From: JAHIKV01 sp963733145
GTDB lineage: Bacteria; Planctomycetota; Planctomycetia; Pirellulales; Thermoguttaceae
Assembly: GCA_963733145.1 (NCBI GenBank)
Contig: CAVTCJ010000001.1
Location: 124,001-188,000 of the forward strand
Direction: 5' to 3'
Length of the DNA stretch: 64,000 bases
Part shown: piece by piece, positions 54,761 through 63,936 of the stretch
Layout: every line of letters begins with the position of its first letter
How positions within the stretch are numbered: position 1 is the first letter of the stretch
The notes under the pieces: generated by a model
Seen by the model: the letters and a program-made list of their open reading frames with translations, nothing else
Database searches by the model: none
What the model was told of the DNA's origin: nothing
Position numbers and translations under genes: made by a program

Positions 54761-55549
54761 ATGTCTGTTGCCGCCGTATTTCAATGTTGTGCGGAAGCGA
54801 TTCGTAAAGGGATGCTTATTGAGCGCGAGAGCAGCAGAGACAAGGAATTTCATTTCCAGGATTGGTTTCGGAGGCGGTTGTTGGAAACTGGGATAAATTT
54901 CGATCAAGGAGGAAGAAACTCATACCCCGACTTCACGTTGGTGAAATTCACTGAGGGTTATGAAATCAAGGGGCTGGCCTACCCCGGGCGCGACGCCAGC
55001 TTCGACAGCAACAGCCAAGTTCCCACCGGACAATGCAACGGCCGGACAATTTACTATGTGTTCGGCCGTTATCCAAAGAATCCCGATGGGAATACTTTTC
55101 CTGTGCTCGATTTGGTCGTCTGCCACGGCGACTTTCTCAACGTGGACCATGAGTACCAACACAAGAACAAGAGCGTCAAGGGATTTGGGAGCTATGGCGA
55201 CATTCTCATTCGTGATCGAAAGATGTACGTCGTTCCCACGCCCTTCAGGCTTGTCAAAGGCGTGGCGCATCGTCAGACGCTGATATTGCCGGTGGAAATA
55301 CAGCTAGACAAGTCGTTCATTTCCGTCGGAACGCTAAAGCGGGCGGAAGCACCCAGCATGGTTGTGGGATATTCCTTCGACTTGCGGACAAACCGTCTTG
55401 TGCCGCGGACGGTCCCAAATCCTGGAGCGGGAAAAGAACACGTCTTCCATGCTTGGCGGCTGAAGGGTTCGGACATCGCGCCGGCGACAATGCGCGATAT
55501 TGGTGCGATCGGGGTCGGAATTGAAAGATGTCCGCGAGACAGAAAATGA
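54761..55549 (+). CDS. Putative type II restriction endonuclease (PD-(D/E)xK)
   Basis: 262 aa from ATG 54761 (MSVAAVFQCCAEAIRKGMLI). The stretch SYPDFTLVKFTEGYEIKGL (about residues 47-66) fits the PD-x10-E-x-K catalytic core of restriction nucleases, preceded by a helix with Glu/Asp (KEFHFQDWFRRRLLETG). The gene overlaps the following methyltransferase gene by four bases and starts 18 bases after hisS. The context (one nuclease, two DNA methyltransferases) supports a restriction role. The recognition sequence is unknown. The frame is intact. Confidence 0.75.
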   Translation: MSVAAVFQCCAEAIRKGMLIERESSRDKEFHFQDWFRRRLLETGINFDQGGRNSYPDFTLVKFTEGYEIKGLAYPGRDASFDSNSQVPTGQCNGRTIYYVFGRYPKNPDGNTFPVLDLVVCHGDFLNVDHEYQHKNKSVKGFGSYGDILIRDRKMYVVPTPFRLVKGVAHRQTLILPVEIQLDKSFISVGTLKRAEAPSMVVGYSFDLRTNRLVPRTVPNPGAGKEHVFHAWRLKGSDIAPATMRDIGAIGVGIERCPRDRK

Positions 55550-57631
55550 ATAGACCGCGACTCATTGAAAGGGACGCTTTCCCCTTCGAGTTTCTCTCGA
55601 AGCTGGGTGAGCGCGAGAGTTGGCGAAAAGAGGTCCATCGGCCGATTTATCACGTACATAAATGGTGGGCAAAACGGCTGGGGACCGTCTTCCGGGGGGT
55701 TCTGCTGGGCTGCTTGTTGCCCGACGACGTGGATTTAGCCGAACAGTTCTATCGTCGCCACGCCTTCTCCGACAAGACCGTATTCGATCCGTTCATGGGA
55801 TCGGGGACCACTGTCGGCGAGGCGCACAAACTCGGTTTGACCGCACTGGGACGCGACATCAATCCGGTCGCCGTGGAAAGCGTCCGCGTTGCCTTAGGCC
55901 CCCTGGACCGCGCAAGATCAAGCGGCACTTCGAGGAGTTGTCTCACGGCGTGGGAGAAACGATCCGCGCACTCTATTTTTCCGAGGATTCGCGGAGTCGA
56001 ATCTGCGACGTGCTGTATTATTTCTGGGTCATGCAAACGGCATGTCCCGAATGCGGAGAAACCGTGGACTTATTCCCGTCCTACGTTTTCGCCAAGAACG
56101 CTCGCCCGCATAAAAATCCGGCGGTTCAAATTCTTTGCCCATCGTGCGGTCAGGTGTTTGGCGGGATATATGGCCAAACGAACGTCTGCTGTCCGGCGTG
56201 TGATTTCGTCTTCCACCCGGCGCGCGGGCCGGCGCGGTCGAATGGCCTTCTGCGGACAATGCCGCGCGGAGTTTGCCATTATCGACGCCGTCCAAGGCAA
56301 GAGGCCGCCCTTTCGATTGTACGCAAAGCTCGTTCTGAGGAGGGACGGCGAGAAGGAATACCTTCCCCCGTTGCCAGGCGACTTCGAGGCTTATGACCGT
56401 TGTTCCGGTTTGCTTCGAGAGAAGGCGGCCGATGGCGGTTCTGGCGATTCCGGCTCTCGCTCTACAGCATGGCTACAACACCAGACAGGCAATGAAATAT
56501 GGGTTCCGTCATTGGCGGGATTTTTTTAACGACCGGCAACTCCTAGCACTTCTGTTGCTTCGTGCGGCAATTGCCGATCTTGCCGACGTTCCGTCAAGGG
56601 AGGCCCTGCTGACCTTGTTCTCGGGCGTTCTCGAATTCAACAATCTGTTCGCTTCCTACAAAGGCGAGGGCACGGGGGCGGTGCGGCACATGTTCTCCCA
56701 CCACATCCTCAAGCCGGAACGCATGCCCATTGAGGCCAACGTGTGGGGAACGTCGAAAAGCTCCGGTTCCTTCTCCAACCTCTTCCGCAGCCGTTTGATG
56801 CGCGCCCTTGACTACCGCGATTCACCCACGGAAGTCAACGGAACGGGCCGCGCAAGCGGACGTGTGTGCTCCCCGCCGTTCTCGGGCACTTTGCACCCCT
56901 GGGGAACTGCTTTGCCGCCGCGGGCAATTGCTCTTTCCTGCGGGGATTCTTCCACTTCTGAACTACATGAAAAGAGTTTGGACTTAGTCGTAACCGATCC
57001 GCCTTTCTTCGATAATGTCCATTATTCTGAATTGGCCGATTTTTTCCAAGCCTGGCGGCAATCCTCCAACGCTCAACCGCCGCCGAGCACGCGAAATACG
57101 AAGGAGGTCCAGGATGCCGACGCCGAAGAGTTCTCGAACAAGCTGCGGGCAGTCTTTGGCGAATGTCACCGCGTCTTGAAGGACAACGGACTTCTTGCGT
57201 TCACTTATCACCATTCTCGGGACGACGGCTGGAGGGCCTTGGCCGCAGCGATTATCGAGGCCGGGTTCACCGTTGTCAATTCGCATCCCGTCAAGTCGGA
57301 AATGTCGGTCGCCACGCCAAAATCCCAAGCAAAGGAACCGATCCAACTTGACATCATCGTCGTCTGCAAAAAGGCGACTACATACAATAATCACGTCGCG
57401 GTGCAGGATGCCCTGGCTTCAGGCAAGGATAAACTACGCCGTCTGCAAGCGGCAGGGTTTCATCTTTCTCGGAACGATAGAAGGGTTGTCCTCTATGGAC
57501 AACTGCTGACAACCTTGGAAACCGCATCCGAAGCAGATGCCTTCCACAATCACGTGGATCGCGAACTGGACGAAACGCTTCTCCCCGCACTTGCCGCTCC
57601 ACATTCTATGCCCCTGTTCCCGGATGGTTGA
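55546..57631 (+). CDS. DNA methyltransferase with zinc-ribbon insert (DUF1156/COG1743-like; three frameshifts)
   Basis: ATG 55546 (MNRPRLIERDAFPFEFLSKL) overlaps the nuclease stop (ATGA); ATG 55528 is six codons upstream. VHKWWAKRLGTVFR and FDPFMGSGTTVGEAHKLG (SAM-binding motif I) come first. Breaks near 55908 and 56235 lie on either side of a four-cysteine-pair zinc-ribbon region (CPECG, CPSCG, CPACD, CGQC). After a break near 56395 comes the rest, with the catalytic VVTDPPFFDNVHYSELADFF and YHHSRDDGWRALAAAI. About 695 aa. Methylates adenine-N6 or cytosine-N4, presumably protecting host DNA from the neighbouring nuclease. Confidence 0.82.
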
Positions 57632-57634
57632 GCA

Positions 57635-58882
57635 ATGGGCAACCCACCACTACTTTACGATGGCAAGCGACACGCCGCGGCGCATACCGCCGAATACCTC
57701 TTCAACCAACTGATCCCCTACATCGGCAACAAGCGGAAGCTGCTGGGGCTGATCCAGCGGGCGATCCGCCGGACCGGCGCCGAAGGGGGCACGTTCGTCG
57801 ATTTCTTCGCCGGCAGCGGAGTCGTCGCCCGGCTGGCCAAGATGCTGGGCTATCGCGCCATTGCCAACGACTGGGAGCCCTACGCCGAGGCGCTCAACCG
57901 CTGCTACGTGGCCTGCAATCGCCCGCCCGATTTTTCAGGACTCGGCGGATACGAAGGGGCAATCAAACGATTGAACGCACTGCCGCCGCAGGCCGGTTGG
58001 GTGACGGACCATCTTTGCCCGCCGGACGACGATGACTTCGACATCCGCCGCGACCGATTGTTCTACATGCGGAAAAACGGCCTGCGGATCGACGCTGTTC
58101 GCGGGCAAATCGCGGCCTGGAAGCAGGCCGGACGAATCAACGCCGCCGAAGAAGCGTGTCTGCTGGCCCCGCTGGTCTATCAGGCCTGCTACCGCAGCAA
58201 CACCAGCGGAGTGTTCAAGGGGTTTCACAACGGCTGGGGCGGACAAACCGGCACGGCCCTGTATCGCATCGCCGGCGATCTGCGGCTCGAGCCGGCCGTG
58301 TTTTTCGACAACGGGCTGGACAATCAGGTCTTCCGCGAGGACGCCCAAGCGCTGGCCGAGCGGCTCGCGGGCGAGAACGTGGAAATCGCCTACCTCGATC
58401 CGCCCTACAATCAGCATCCTTACGGCAGCAACTACCACGTGCTGAATAGCGTGGTCCTCTGGGACAAGCCGCCGCTTACGCGCCGCATTGGCCGCGGCAC
58501 GAAGGCCGCCATCCGGCTCGACTGGCGGACCGAGCGCCGCAGCGCGTACAACTATCCGTGCGAGGCGGCGGCCGCCTATCGGCGGTTGCTCGAGACGATC
58601 GACGCCCGCTATATCCTCACCAGCTACAGCACCGACGGCATGATCCCGCTCGAAGATCTGCTGCAATGCAACGTCGAGCGTGGCCGCGTCGCCATTGAAA
58701 TGCAGGGCTACAAGCGATACCGGGTCAGTTCGCAACGGTTTTCAAAGAAGCCGATGAACGTCGAGTTCCTGCTGATCGTCGATAGCCGGCGCCGCGGCGG
58801 CGCTTCAGTGGATGAGCTTCGCGCCGCAATCGAAGCCCACGAGCGGCTAGTGCTGACTGCTCATCCGGAGACGGGCGCGTAA
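57635..58882 (+). CDS. D12-class N6-adenine DNA methyltransferase
   Basis: 415 aa from ATG 57635 (MGNPPLLYDGKRHAAAHTAE), three bases after the previous stop. Dam/D12 motifs: YIGNKRKLLGLIQRAI (about 30), motif I TFVDFFAGSGVVARLAKMLG (about 55), and the catalytic EIAYLDPPYNQHPYGSNYH (about 250), with EFLLIVDSRR near the end. It should add a methyl group to adenine in the recognition site of the nuclease. A second methylase in the cassette suggests an asymmetric site needing one enzyme per strand, or two functions. The frame is intact. Confidence 0.9.
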   Translation: MGNPPLLYDGKRHAAAHTAEYLFNQLIPYIGNKRKLLGLIQRAIRRTGAEGGTFVDFFAGSGVVARLAKMLGYRAIANDWEPYAEALNRCYVACNRPPDFSGLGGYEGAIKRLNALPPQAGWVTDHLCPPDDDDFDIRRDRLFYMRKNGLRIDAVRGQIAAWKQAGRINAAEEACLLAPLVYQACYRSNTSGVFKGFHNGWGGQTGTALYRIAGDLRLEPAVFFDNGLDNQVFREDAQALAERLAGENVEIAYLDPPYNQHPYGSNYHVLNSVVLWDKPPLTRRIGRGTKAAIRLDWRTERRSAYNYPCEAAAAYRRLLETIDARYILTSYSTDGMIPLEDLLQCNVERGRVAIEMQGYKRYRVSSQRFSKKPMNVEFLLIVDSRRRGGASVDELRAAIEAHERLVLTAHPETGA

Positions 58883-58910
58883 GTAGGGTGGGTCAAGCGC
58901 AGCGCGGAAT

Positions 58911-58997
58911 GTAGGGTGGGACAAGCGAAGCGCGGTCCCACCAGCACAGGATTTCGCTCGCTCATGGTGGGACCGCGCTTCGCTTGTCCCACCCTAC
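58911..58997. repeat. GTAGGGTGGGACAAGCGAAG / CTTCGCTTGTCCCACCCTAC palindrome
   Basis: Exact arms of about 33 bases (58911-58943 and 58965-58997) with a 21-base loop, between the methyltransferase and the convergent ABC permease; potentially a bidirectional terminator. A half copy (GTAGGGTGGGACAAGCT) lies at 38575-38610, between two other convergent genes. Confidence 0.85.
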
Positions 58998-59005
58998 AGC
59001 TACAC

Positions 59006-60134
59006 TTACAGCGTCTTATGGAACCGCCGCACGGCCAGCCAGAGCATGGTGGTCCCCAACGCGAAGAGCGCGAGCATTTGCGGCCACAAAATATCCAGCC
59101 CCACGCCCTTCAGAAAAATGCTCCGCACGACCACCAGAAAATAGCGCAGCGGATTGACCAGCGTCATCCATTGCACCACCTGGGGCATGTTGGCGATCGG
59201 AAAGGCGAAGCCGGAGAGCAGCATCGCCGGAAAAAACACCAGGAAGGTGGTCATCATCGCCTGCTGCTGCGTTTCGCTGAAGGTCGAGACCAGCAGGCCC
59301 GCCGCCGAGCGTGTTCATCAGGAACAGAACCGTTCCCAACAGCAGCAGAACGACGGCCCCGCGGATGGGAACCTCGAACCAGAACACGCCGATCAGGGCC
59401 ACGATGATCGCCTGGGCCAGGCCGATCAGGGCGAAGGGAATCGTCTTGCCGAGGATGAACTCCGCCGGCGTGATCGGCGTGACCATGATCTGCTCGATGG
59501 TGCCGATCTCCTTTTCCCGCACCACGGCCATGCTGGTCAGCAGCAGCGTGCTCAGGGCCACGACGATCATCAGCACGCCGGGGACGAAGAAGTTGCGGCT
59601 CTCCAGGTTTTCGTTGAACCAGGCGCGGGTCCGCAGGTCGATCGTGCCGGTCTTCCCGGCGGGGCCGAACTTCCGCTGGACCCGCTCGACCAGCACGTGC
59701 TCCGAGTAGGCGGTGGCGATTTTCACCGCGTAGCTGGCCACGATGCCGGCCGTGTTCGAGTCGGTGCCGTCGATCAGCACTTGCAGCCGGGCGGTGCGGC
59801 CGGCATCGATGTCCTCGGCGAAGCCGTGCATGAAATGCAGCACCACGCTCACCTCGCCCCGGTCGAGCAGGTCCCGGGCCGCGTCGTCGTCGCCGATCCG
59901 CTCGGTCACGTCGAAATAGCCCGAGCTGACGAACCGGGCGATCAGATCGCGGCTGGGCCGGCTGTTGTCGCGGTCGTAGACGGCCGTCCGCACGTGTTTC
60001 ACGTCGGTCGAGACGGCGTAGCCGATCACCAGCACCTGCACGCAGGGGATCAAGAAAATCACGACCCTCATCCGCGGGTCCCGAAAGACCTGGATGAACT
60101 CCTTGATCAGCATGTGTTTGACGCGCTCGAACAT
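59006..60134 (-). CDS. ABC-2 type transporter permease (one frameshift)
   Basis: ATG 60134 (MFERVKHMLIKEFIQVFRDP). It has an N-terminal helix (VVIFLIPCVQVLVIGYAVST) and a periplasmic domain (about 45-175). The ABC-2 membrane domain follows (FFVPGVLMIVVALSTLLLTSMAVVREKEIGTIEQIMVTP; IPFALIGLAQAIIVALIGVFWF; a break near 59310; LSGFAFPIANMPQVVQWM; NPLRYFLVVVRSIFL). About 375 aa. The YhhJ/YbhS-like family exports drugs or lipids with an ATPase partner, not in the window. Its upstream region is filled by the 95-bp array. Confidence 0.85.
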
Positions 60135-60136
60135 TA

Positions 60137-60715
60137 TCAATCTCCCCTCGCCCTCTGGGAGAGGGGCCGGGGGTGAGGGCCGCTGCGGCGTCATTCGCCA
60201 GTTGGTCAGCAGAACCTCAGTTTTCCGTTTTACTACCTCCCCTCTCCCTTTGGGAGAGGGGCCGGGGGTGAGGGCCGTTGCGGCGTCATTCGCCAGTTGG
60301 TCAGCAGAACCTCAGTTTTCCGTTTTACTACCTCCCCTCGCCCTTTGGGAGAGGGGCCGGGGGTGAGGGCCGTTGCGGCGTCGTTCGCCAGTTGGTCAGC
60401 AGAACCTCAGTTTTCCGTTTTACTACGTCCCCTCGCCCTTTGGGAGAGGGGCCGGGGGTGAGGGCCGTTGCGGCGTCATTCGCCAGTTGGTCAGCAGAAC
60501 CTCAGTTTTCCGTTTTACTACCTCCCCTCGCCCTTTGGGAGAGGGGCCGGGGGTGAGGGCCGTTGCGGCGTCGTTCGCCAGTTGGTCAGCAGAACCTCAG
60601 TTTTCCGTTTTACTACCTCCCCTCGCCCTTTGGGAGAGGGGCCGGGGGTGAGGGCCGTTGCGGCGTCGTTCGCCAGTTGGTCAGCAGAACCTCAGTTTTC
60701 CAATTTGAGGCTTCT
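60137..60715. repeat. Tandem array of six 95-bp units
   Basis: Each unit has a CTCCCCTCGCCCTTTGGGAG palindrome, GGGGCCGGGGGTGAGGGC, then TGCGGCGTCATTCGCCAGTTGG and CAGAACCTCAGTTTTCCG. Units start near 60137, 60233, 60328, 60423, 60518 and 60613; the first is slightly diverged and the last ends differently (TTTTCCAATTTGAGG). The array lies immediately upstream of the ABC permease start and shares its first part with the 45-bp repeat of the oxoprolinase gene. No transposase is nearby. Confidence 0.92.
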
Positions 60716-61060
60716 CGCCCTCCTCGCGAGTTAAACGCATCCAAATTGCTATGCAACAGAATTTCACTTTGCGAGTTTTGCATTCGAGACTGGCAAAATG
60801 GCGCAACACATTGTGTGGCAATGAATTGTGGATTGTAAAACGGCCGCCGTCGCCCCCCTCCTATGACGGCAGGGTGTTGCATCGGTGAGACACTCAAGAC
60901 ATTTTGCTCGCCCGCCGGGGCCTGGGCGCATACCGCGACACCCATCAGTCCGCATACCAACTTGTCAAAGATCTCCGCCGGCCGAGACCACGTATGCGTG
61001 TGAAAACAACTTGACAAACATTCCGTCGGCAAAGGAACGCTGATTTGCGAAATTTCCGTT

Positions 61061-61336
61061 GGGTGCATTCCGCACTTTGTGCTGCGCGAATTGTCCCTCT
61101 AGCCCGAAGGGCTTGTGATATGGCAGCCCAGGGTTGCCGCGCAGCGGCTACCCTGGGAAGAAGGGGCGTGCGTCACAGATCAACCCTGAAAGGGTTGCGT
61201 TGTGCGGCGTGACACCTCCGAAACCCCGTTGGGGTTTTCTGCCTCCCTTGCCCTTCTCACCCGGGGTAGCCGCTGCGCGGCAACCCCGGGCTATCTTATG
61301 AAAGCCCTTCGGGCTAACAAAGTGCGGAATGCACCC
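61061..61336. mobile_element. MITE-C, 276 bp, 20-bp perfect terminal inverted repeats, 9-bp target duplication
   Basis: Ends GGGTGCATTCCGCACTTTGT (61061-61080) and ACAAAGTGCGGAATGCACCC (61317-61336) are exact complements. ATTTCCGTT flanks both sides (61052-61060 and 61337-61345). Inside are further palindromic arms (TAGCCCGAAGGGCTT / AAGCCCTTCGGGCTA; TTGCCGCGCAGCGGCTACC / GGTAGCCGCTGCGCGGCAA). It has no ORF of note, so it is non-autonomous. A 9-bp duplication points to a DDE transposase of the IS4/IS1 kind as mobiliser. Confidence 0.93.
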
Positions 61337-61345
61337 ATTTCCGTT

Positions 61346-61897
61346 GCCGTCATTAGCGTCTATTAGCGAGGATCAGTGTTCCCGAGAAAACGGTCAAACT
61401 GTTCTGCCGCGACTCCCTTCGGCCGTTTTTTCCGCGCGTCCGTCCTGCCACGAGTCCGCGAGAGAAATATACATCGGTACACTTTATCAAATCATGCCGG
61501 CGGTTTCAAGCGAAGTTTTTGGGCCCTACAGAACGGAGTACGAAACATGGGCTCCGGTCCCGCAACCTCGGCCCTTTTCGGAAGAGAAGAAAGGGCGCGG
61601 CCAAGACCCCGGCCCGTGTTTGCCACAACGAGCCAATAGTGCATAAGACGACTGGAGAATTACCATACATCCGGCAAAGTGGCCGTATTATTGCCGCCTG
61701 GAGCGCCTTGTATTTCGCCAATTTCGCGAGGTCTTGGGACTCTGATTAGCGAAACGGCAATTTGGGACTTCTCCAGCGTGTTGCTGATCGGATTGTGGAA
61801 TGGCCGATTGACGTACGACGAAACGAAGGAATGTTTGGACGGTAATCCCACGACGCCTCGCCTGCCAGGGGCCTGTGCCTCTCGTCGCCGTGGCGGG
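61346..61897. other. Gene-free stretch after MITE-C
   Basis: About 550 bases with only short, low-quality ORFs on either strand. No hairpin, tRNA or recognisable remnant was found. Confidence 0.4.
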
Positions 61898-62860
61898 TCA
61901 CTGCTCCTGGAAGGTATTGGGACCGCCGAGTTTTCGTTGCAGTATCTTCCAAGCCCAGATGTACACCGGCGGCAGCAGAAAGAACCACGCGACCGGCACG
62001 ATGAGGATCATCCCGGACCAATCCTTGTGGCTGCTTATGAAGTCGAGCATCGTCATCAGGCCACCAAACCAGATCATTCCTATTACAGTTATGAGCAATA
62101 CAGTCGCCAGCACGTCCACCAACACCATTCGCCCGACCCGCGCGACGCCGGGCTGGCTCGCCCATTGTTTCTTCCGGGTGGGGATATACCACATCAAGAA
62201 CACCGCCGGCAACGCGGTGAGTGCCGGCCATGGAAAAGTCAACGGCCATAGGAGGACGGGGCCAGCGTACCGCGTAATCACCTGACCGTGTGCCGACAGG
62301 CGCTCCAGGTGGTTGCCGCGTCTGATGAGCGTTGTGCCGTCAGCGCAGGCGAACGATCGCCGGCCACCGCGAAAGTCGAAGATGATGTCGCTTGGCTTTG
62401 CGGGCCGATCCGCCACTTTAGCGCCCACCGGTGCCGGGACCAAAGCAGGTTCGCCTTCGGCTCGCAGCCGCCACACGTGGTCAGGCTTGTAGTGTTCCGA
62501 GTATTCGCGGAGAATCTGCCAATCGCCGTTATATACGCCGATACCGCCCGTGGTTCGGCAATAGATATGACCTGTTGCATCGGCGGCGAGATTTACACCT
62601 TTGCCGGATGGGGGTCGGTACGAGGCGAAAAATTGCCCGTCGCGGCTGTAGCACAGCACGCGATGATAGAAACCCAGGCCCACATATACCCTACCGTCCG
62701 GGCCCTCGACGAAATCCTGAAAATTCGACCAGGGGAGCGGCAGCCAACTCGGCGCGCCGGCCGCCGTGAAGATGGCTCCAAACACGAACGTGGCCATGTA
62801 CGCCCCGATCCAGATACCGCCCAGGATGCCAGCAAGTCTGTACATGCCACGGTGTCCCAT
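61898..62860 (-). CDS. Membrane protein with a beta-propeller-like extracytoplasmic domain, unknown function
   Basis: About 320 aa from ATG 62860 (MGHRGMYRLAGILGGIWIGA); the longer frame from 63010 is unlikely. Helix 1 (about 8-28) is followed by a domain of short strands with repeated pattern (DFVEGPDGRVYVGLGFYHRVLCYSRDGQF; AADATGHIYCRTTGGIGVYN; GEPALVPAPV), possibly NHL/Kelch-like. Three C-terminal helices follow (LLWPLTFPWPALTALPAVFLMW; VLVDVLATVLLITVIGMIWF; ILIVPVAWFFLLPPVYI). I do not recognise a family. The frame is intact. Confidence 0.65.
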   Translation of the reverse strand: MGHRGMYRLAGILGGIWIGAYMATFVFGAIFTAAGAPSWLPLPWSNFQDFVEGPDGRVYVGLGFYHRVLCYSRDGQFFASYRPPSGKGVNLAADATGHIYCRTTGGIGVYNGDWQILREYSEHYKPDHVWRLRAEGEPALVPAPVGAKVADRPAKPSDIIFDFRGGRRSFACADGTTLIRRGNHLERLSAHGQVITRYAGPVLLWPLTFPWPALTALPAVFLMWYIPTRKKQWASQPGVARVGRMVLVDVLATVLLITVIGMIWFGGLMTMLDFISSHKDWSGMILIVPVAWFFLLPPVYIWAWKILQRKLGGPNTFQEQ

Positions 62861-63061
62861 GTAACTTGATCCTACCGCGCCGCGCGCATGGCGCAAAGCC
62901 TGGGAAAGGGGGTACGGTTCCGACGGACTGCGGTTGGGCCGCCGTTCCCGGAAAGCCAACCGTTTTTCGATGCTCCTGGAATACCACCGATTTCTGGGCA
63001 CGACGGCCAAGCAACCAGTGTGCAGATGTCACTTCGACTTATGCGTGTTGACAGATAAGTT

Positions 63062-63165
63062 GTCGTCCAAAAACAACTTCGGTATATGTAGGACAGCCGC
63101 CCCCGGCTGTCCAGGGCGATTCGCACAGCCGAGGGCGGCTGTGCTACAAGTTGTTTCTGGACGAC
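63062..63165. mobile_element. MITE-A copy 2 (104 bp)
   Basis: By eye an exact reverse complement of 16995-17098. AGATAAG occurs at 63053-63059 and 63166-63172, a possible target duplication. It lies between the membrane protein gene and the ferritin-like gene, with no coding content. Confidence 0.9.
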
Positions 63166-63411
63166 AGATAAGCGTTCTCGCCTGCCTATCCAATGCTACC
63201 TTGTCACTCGTCAACAAACCACCGCTTCCCCGTCGATTTCGACGAGGAGTGCCTCGTGGCAGATAAGCCCACCGGGTCATGTCGTGCCGCCAGTATCTTC
63301 CATCTCTTCCTAAAAACTGCTATACTGCGGTTCGTAAGGCGGCAGTCTATCGCTGGCTGGTAATCTGTTGCGACGATGGATGAAAAACTCTTTCACAGGG
63401 TGGGAAATACA

Positions 63412-63936
63412 ATGGGATACGCGTCAATTGATTTCACGAAATTGAGTTTGATGGACGCTTTGGATTTGGCGGTCCTGATCGAAGAGGAAGCGGAAGGACG
63501 ATACGTCACATTTGCGGAAATGCTGGGCTCCCGGTATGAGGGCGATGCGGCCTCTTTTTTTGAGACTATGTCCGGTTACGAAGCCCTACATGCCCAGAAA
63601 ATCCGCGACAGACGCACGGAACTCTTTGCGACGGCTTCCGTGCAAGTCAGCAAAGAGATGGTGGAAGACGTGGAAGCTCCCGACTATGGAACTCCGCGGC
63701 CGTTTATGTCCACCCATCACGCGCTCGAAGTGGCCCTGGAGAGCGAGAGAAAAGCGGAAGCGTTTTATGTGTCGGCTTTGGAGGTCGTTGCCGATCCCCA
63801 AGTTAAAGAGCTTTTCGTGGAACTTCGCGATCAGGAAGTCGAGCATCAACGTCTGGTCGAGCGGAAAATGGCCAAAGTTCCCGGGGACGATGCCCCGGAT
63901 GTGCCTCCCGAGGACGTGGATACCCCGTCGCTGTAA
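63412..63936 (+). CDS. Ferritin-like/rubrerythrin-type di-iron protein
   Basis: 174 aa from ATG 63412 (MGYASIDFTKLSLMDALDLA); ATG 63376 is a possible earlier start without a ribosome-binding site. The four-helix layout carries the di-iron ligands: EEEAEGRYVTFAEM (helix 1), YEALHAQKIRDRR (helix 2), ESERKAEAFYVSALE (helix 3) and RDQEVEHQRLVER (helix 4, E-x-x-H). No C-terminal rubredoxin domain is present; the end is short and acidic. Likely role: peroxide scavenging or iron handling. The frame is intact; the remaining 64 bases of the window hold nothing recognisable. Confidence 0.82.
   Translation: MGYASIDFTKLSLMDALDLAVLIEEEAEGRYVTFAEMLGSRYEGDAASFFETMSGYEALHAQKIRDRRTELFATASVQVSKEMVEDVEAPDYGTPRPFMSTHHALEVALESERKAEAFYVSALEVVADPQVKELFVELRDQEVEHQRLVERKMAKVPGDDAPDVPPEDVDTPSL

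Noticed and set aside
60137..60715. Possible CRISPR array (regular 95-base period)
   Set aside because: The complete 95-base unit is conserved, with no variable spacers and no cas genes. It is a plain tandem repeat.
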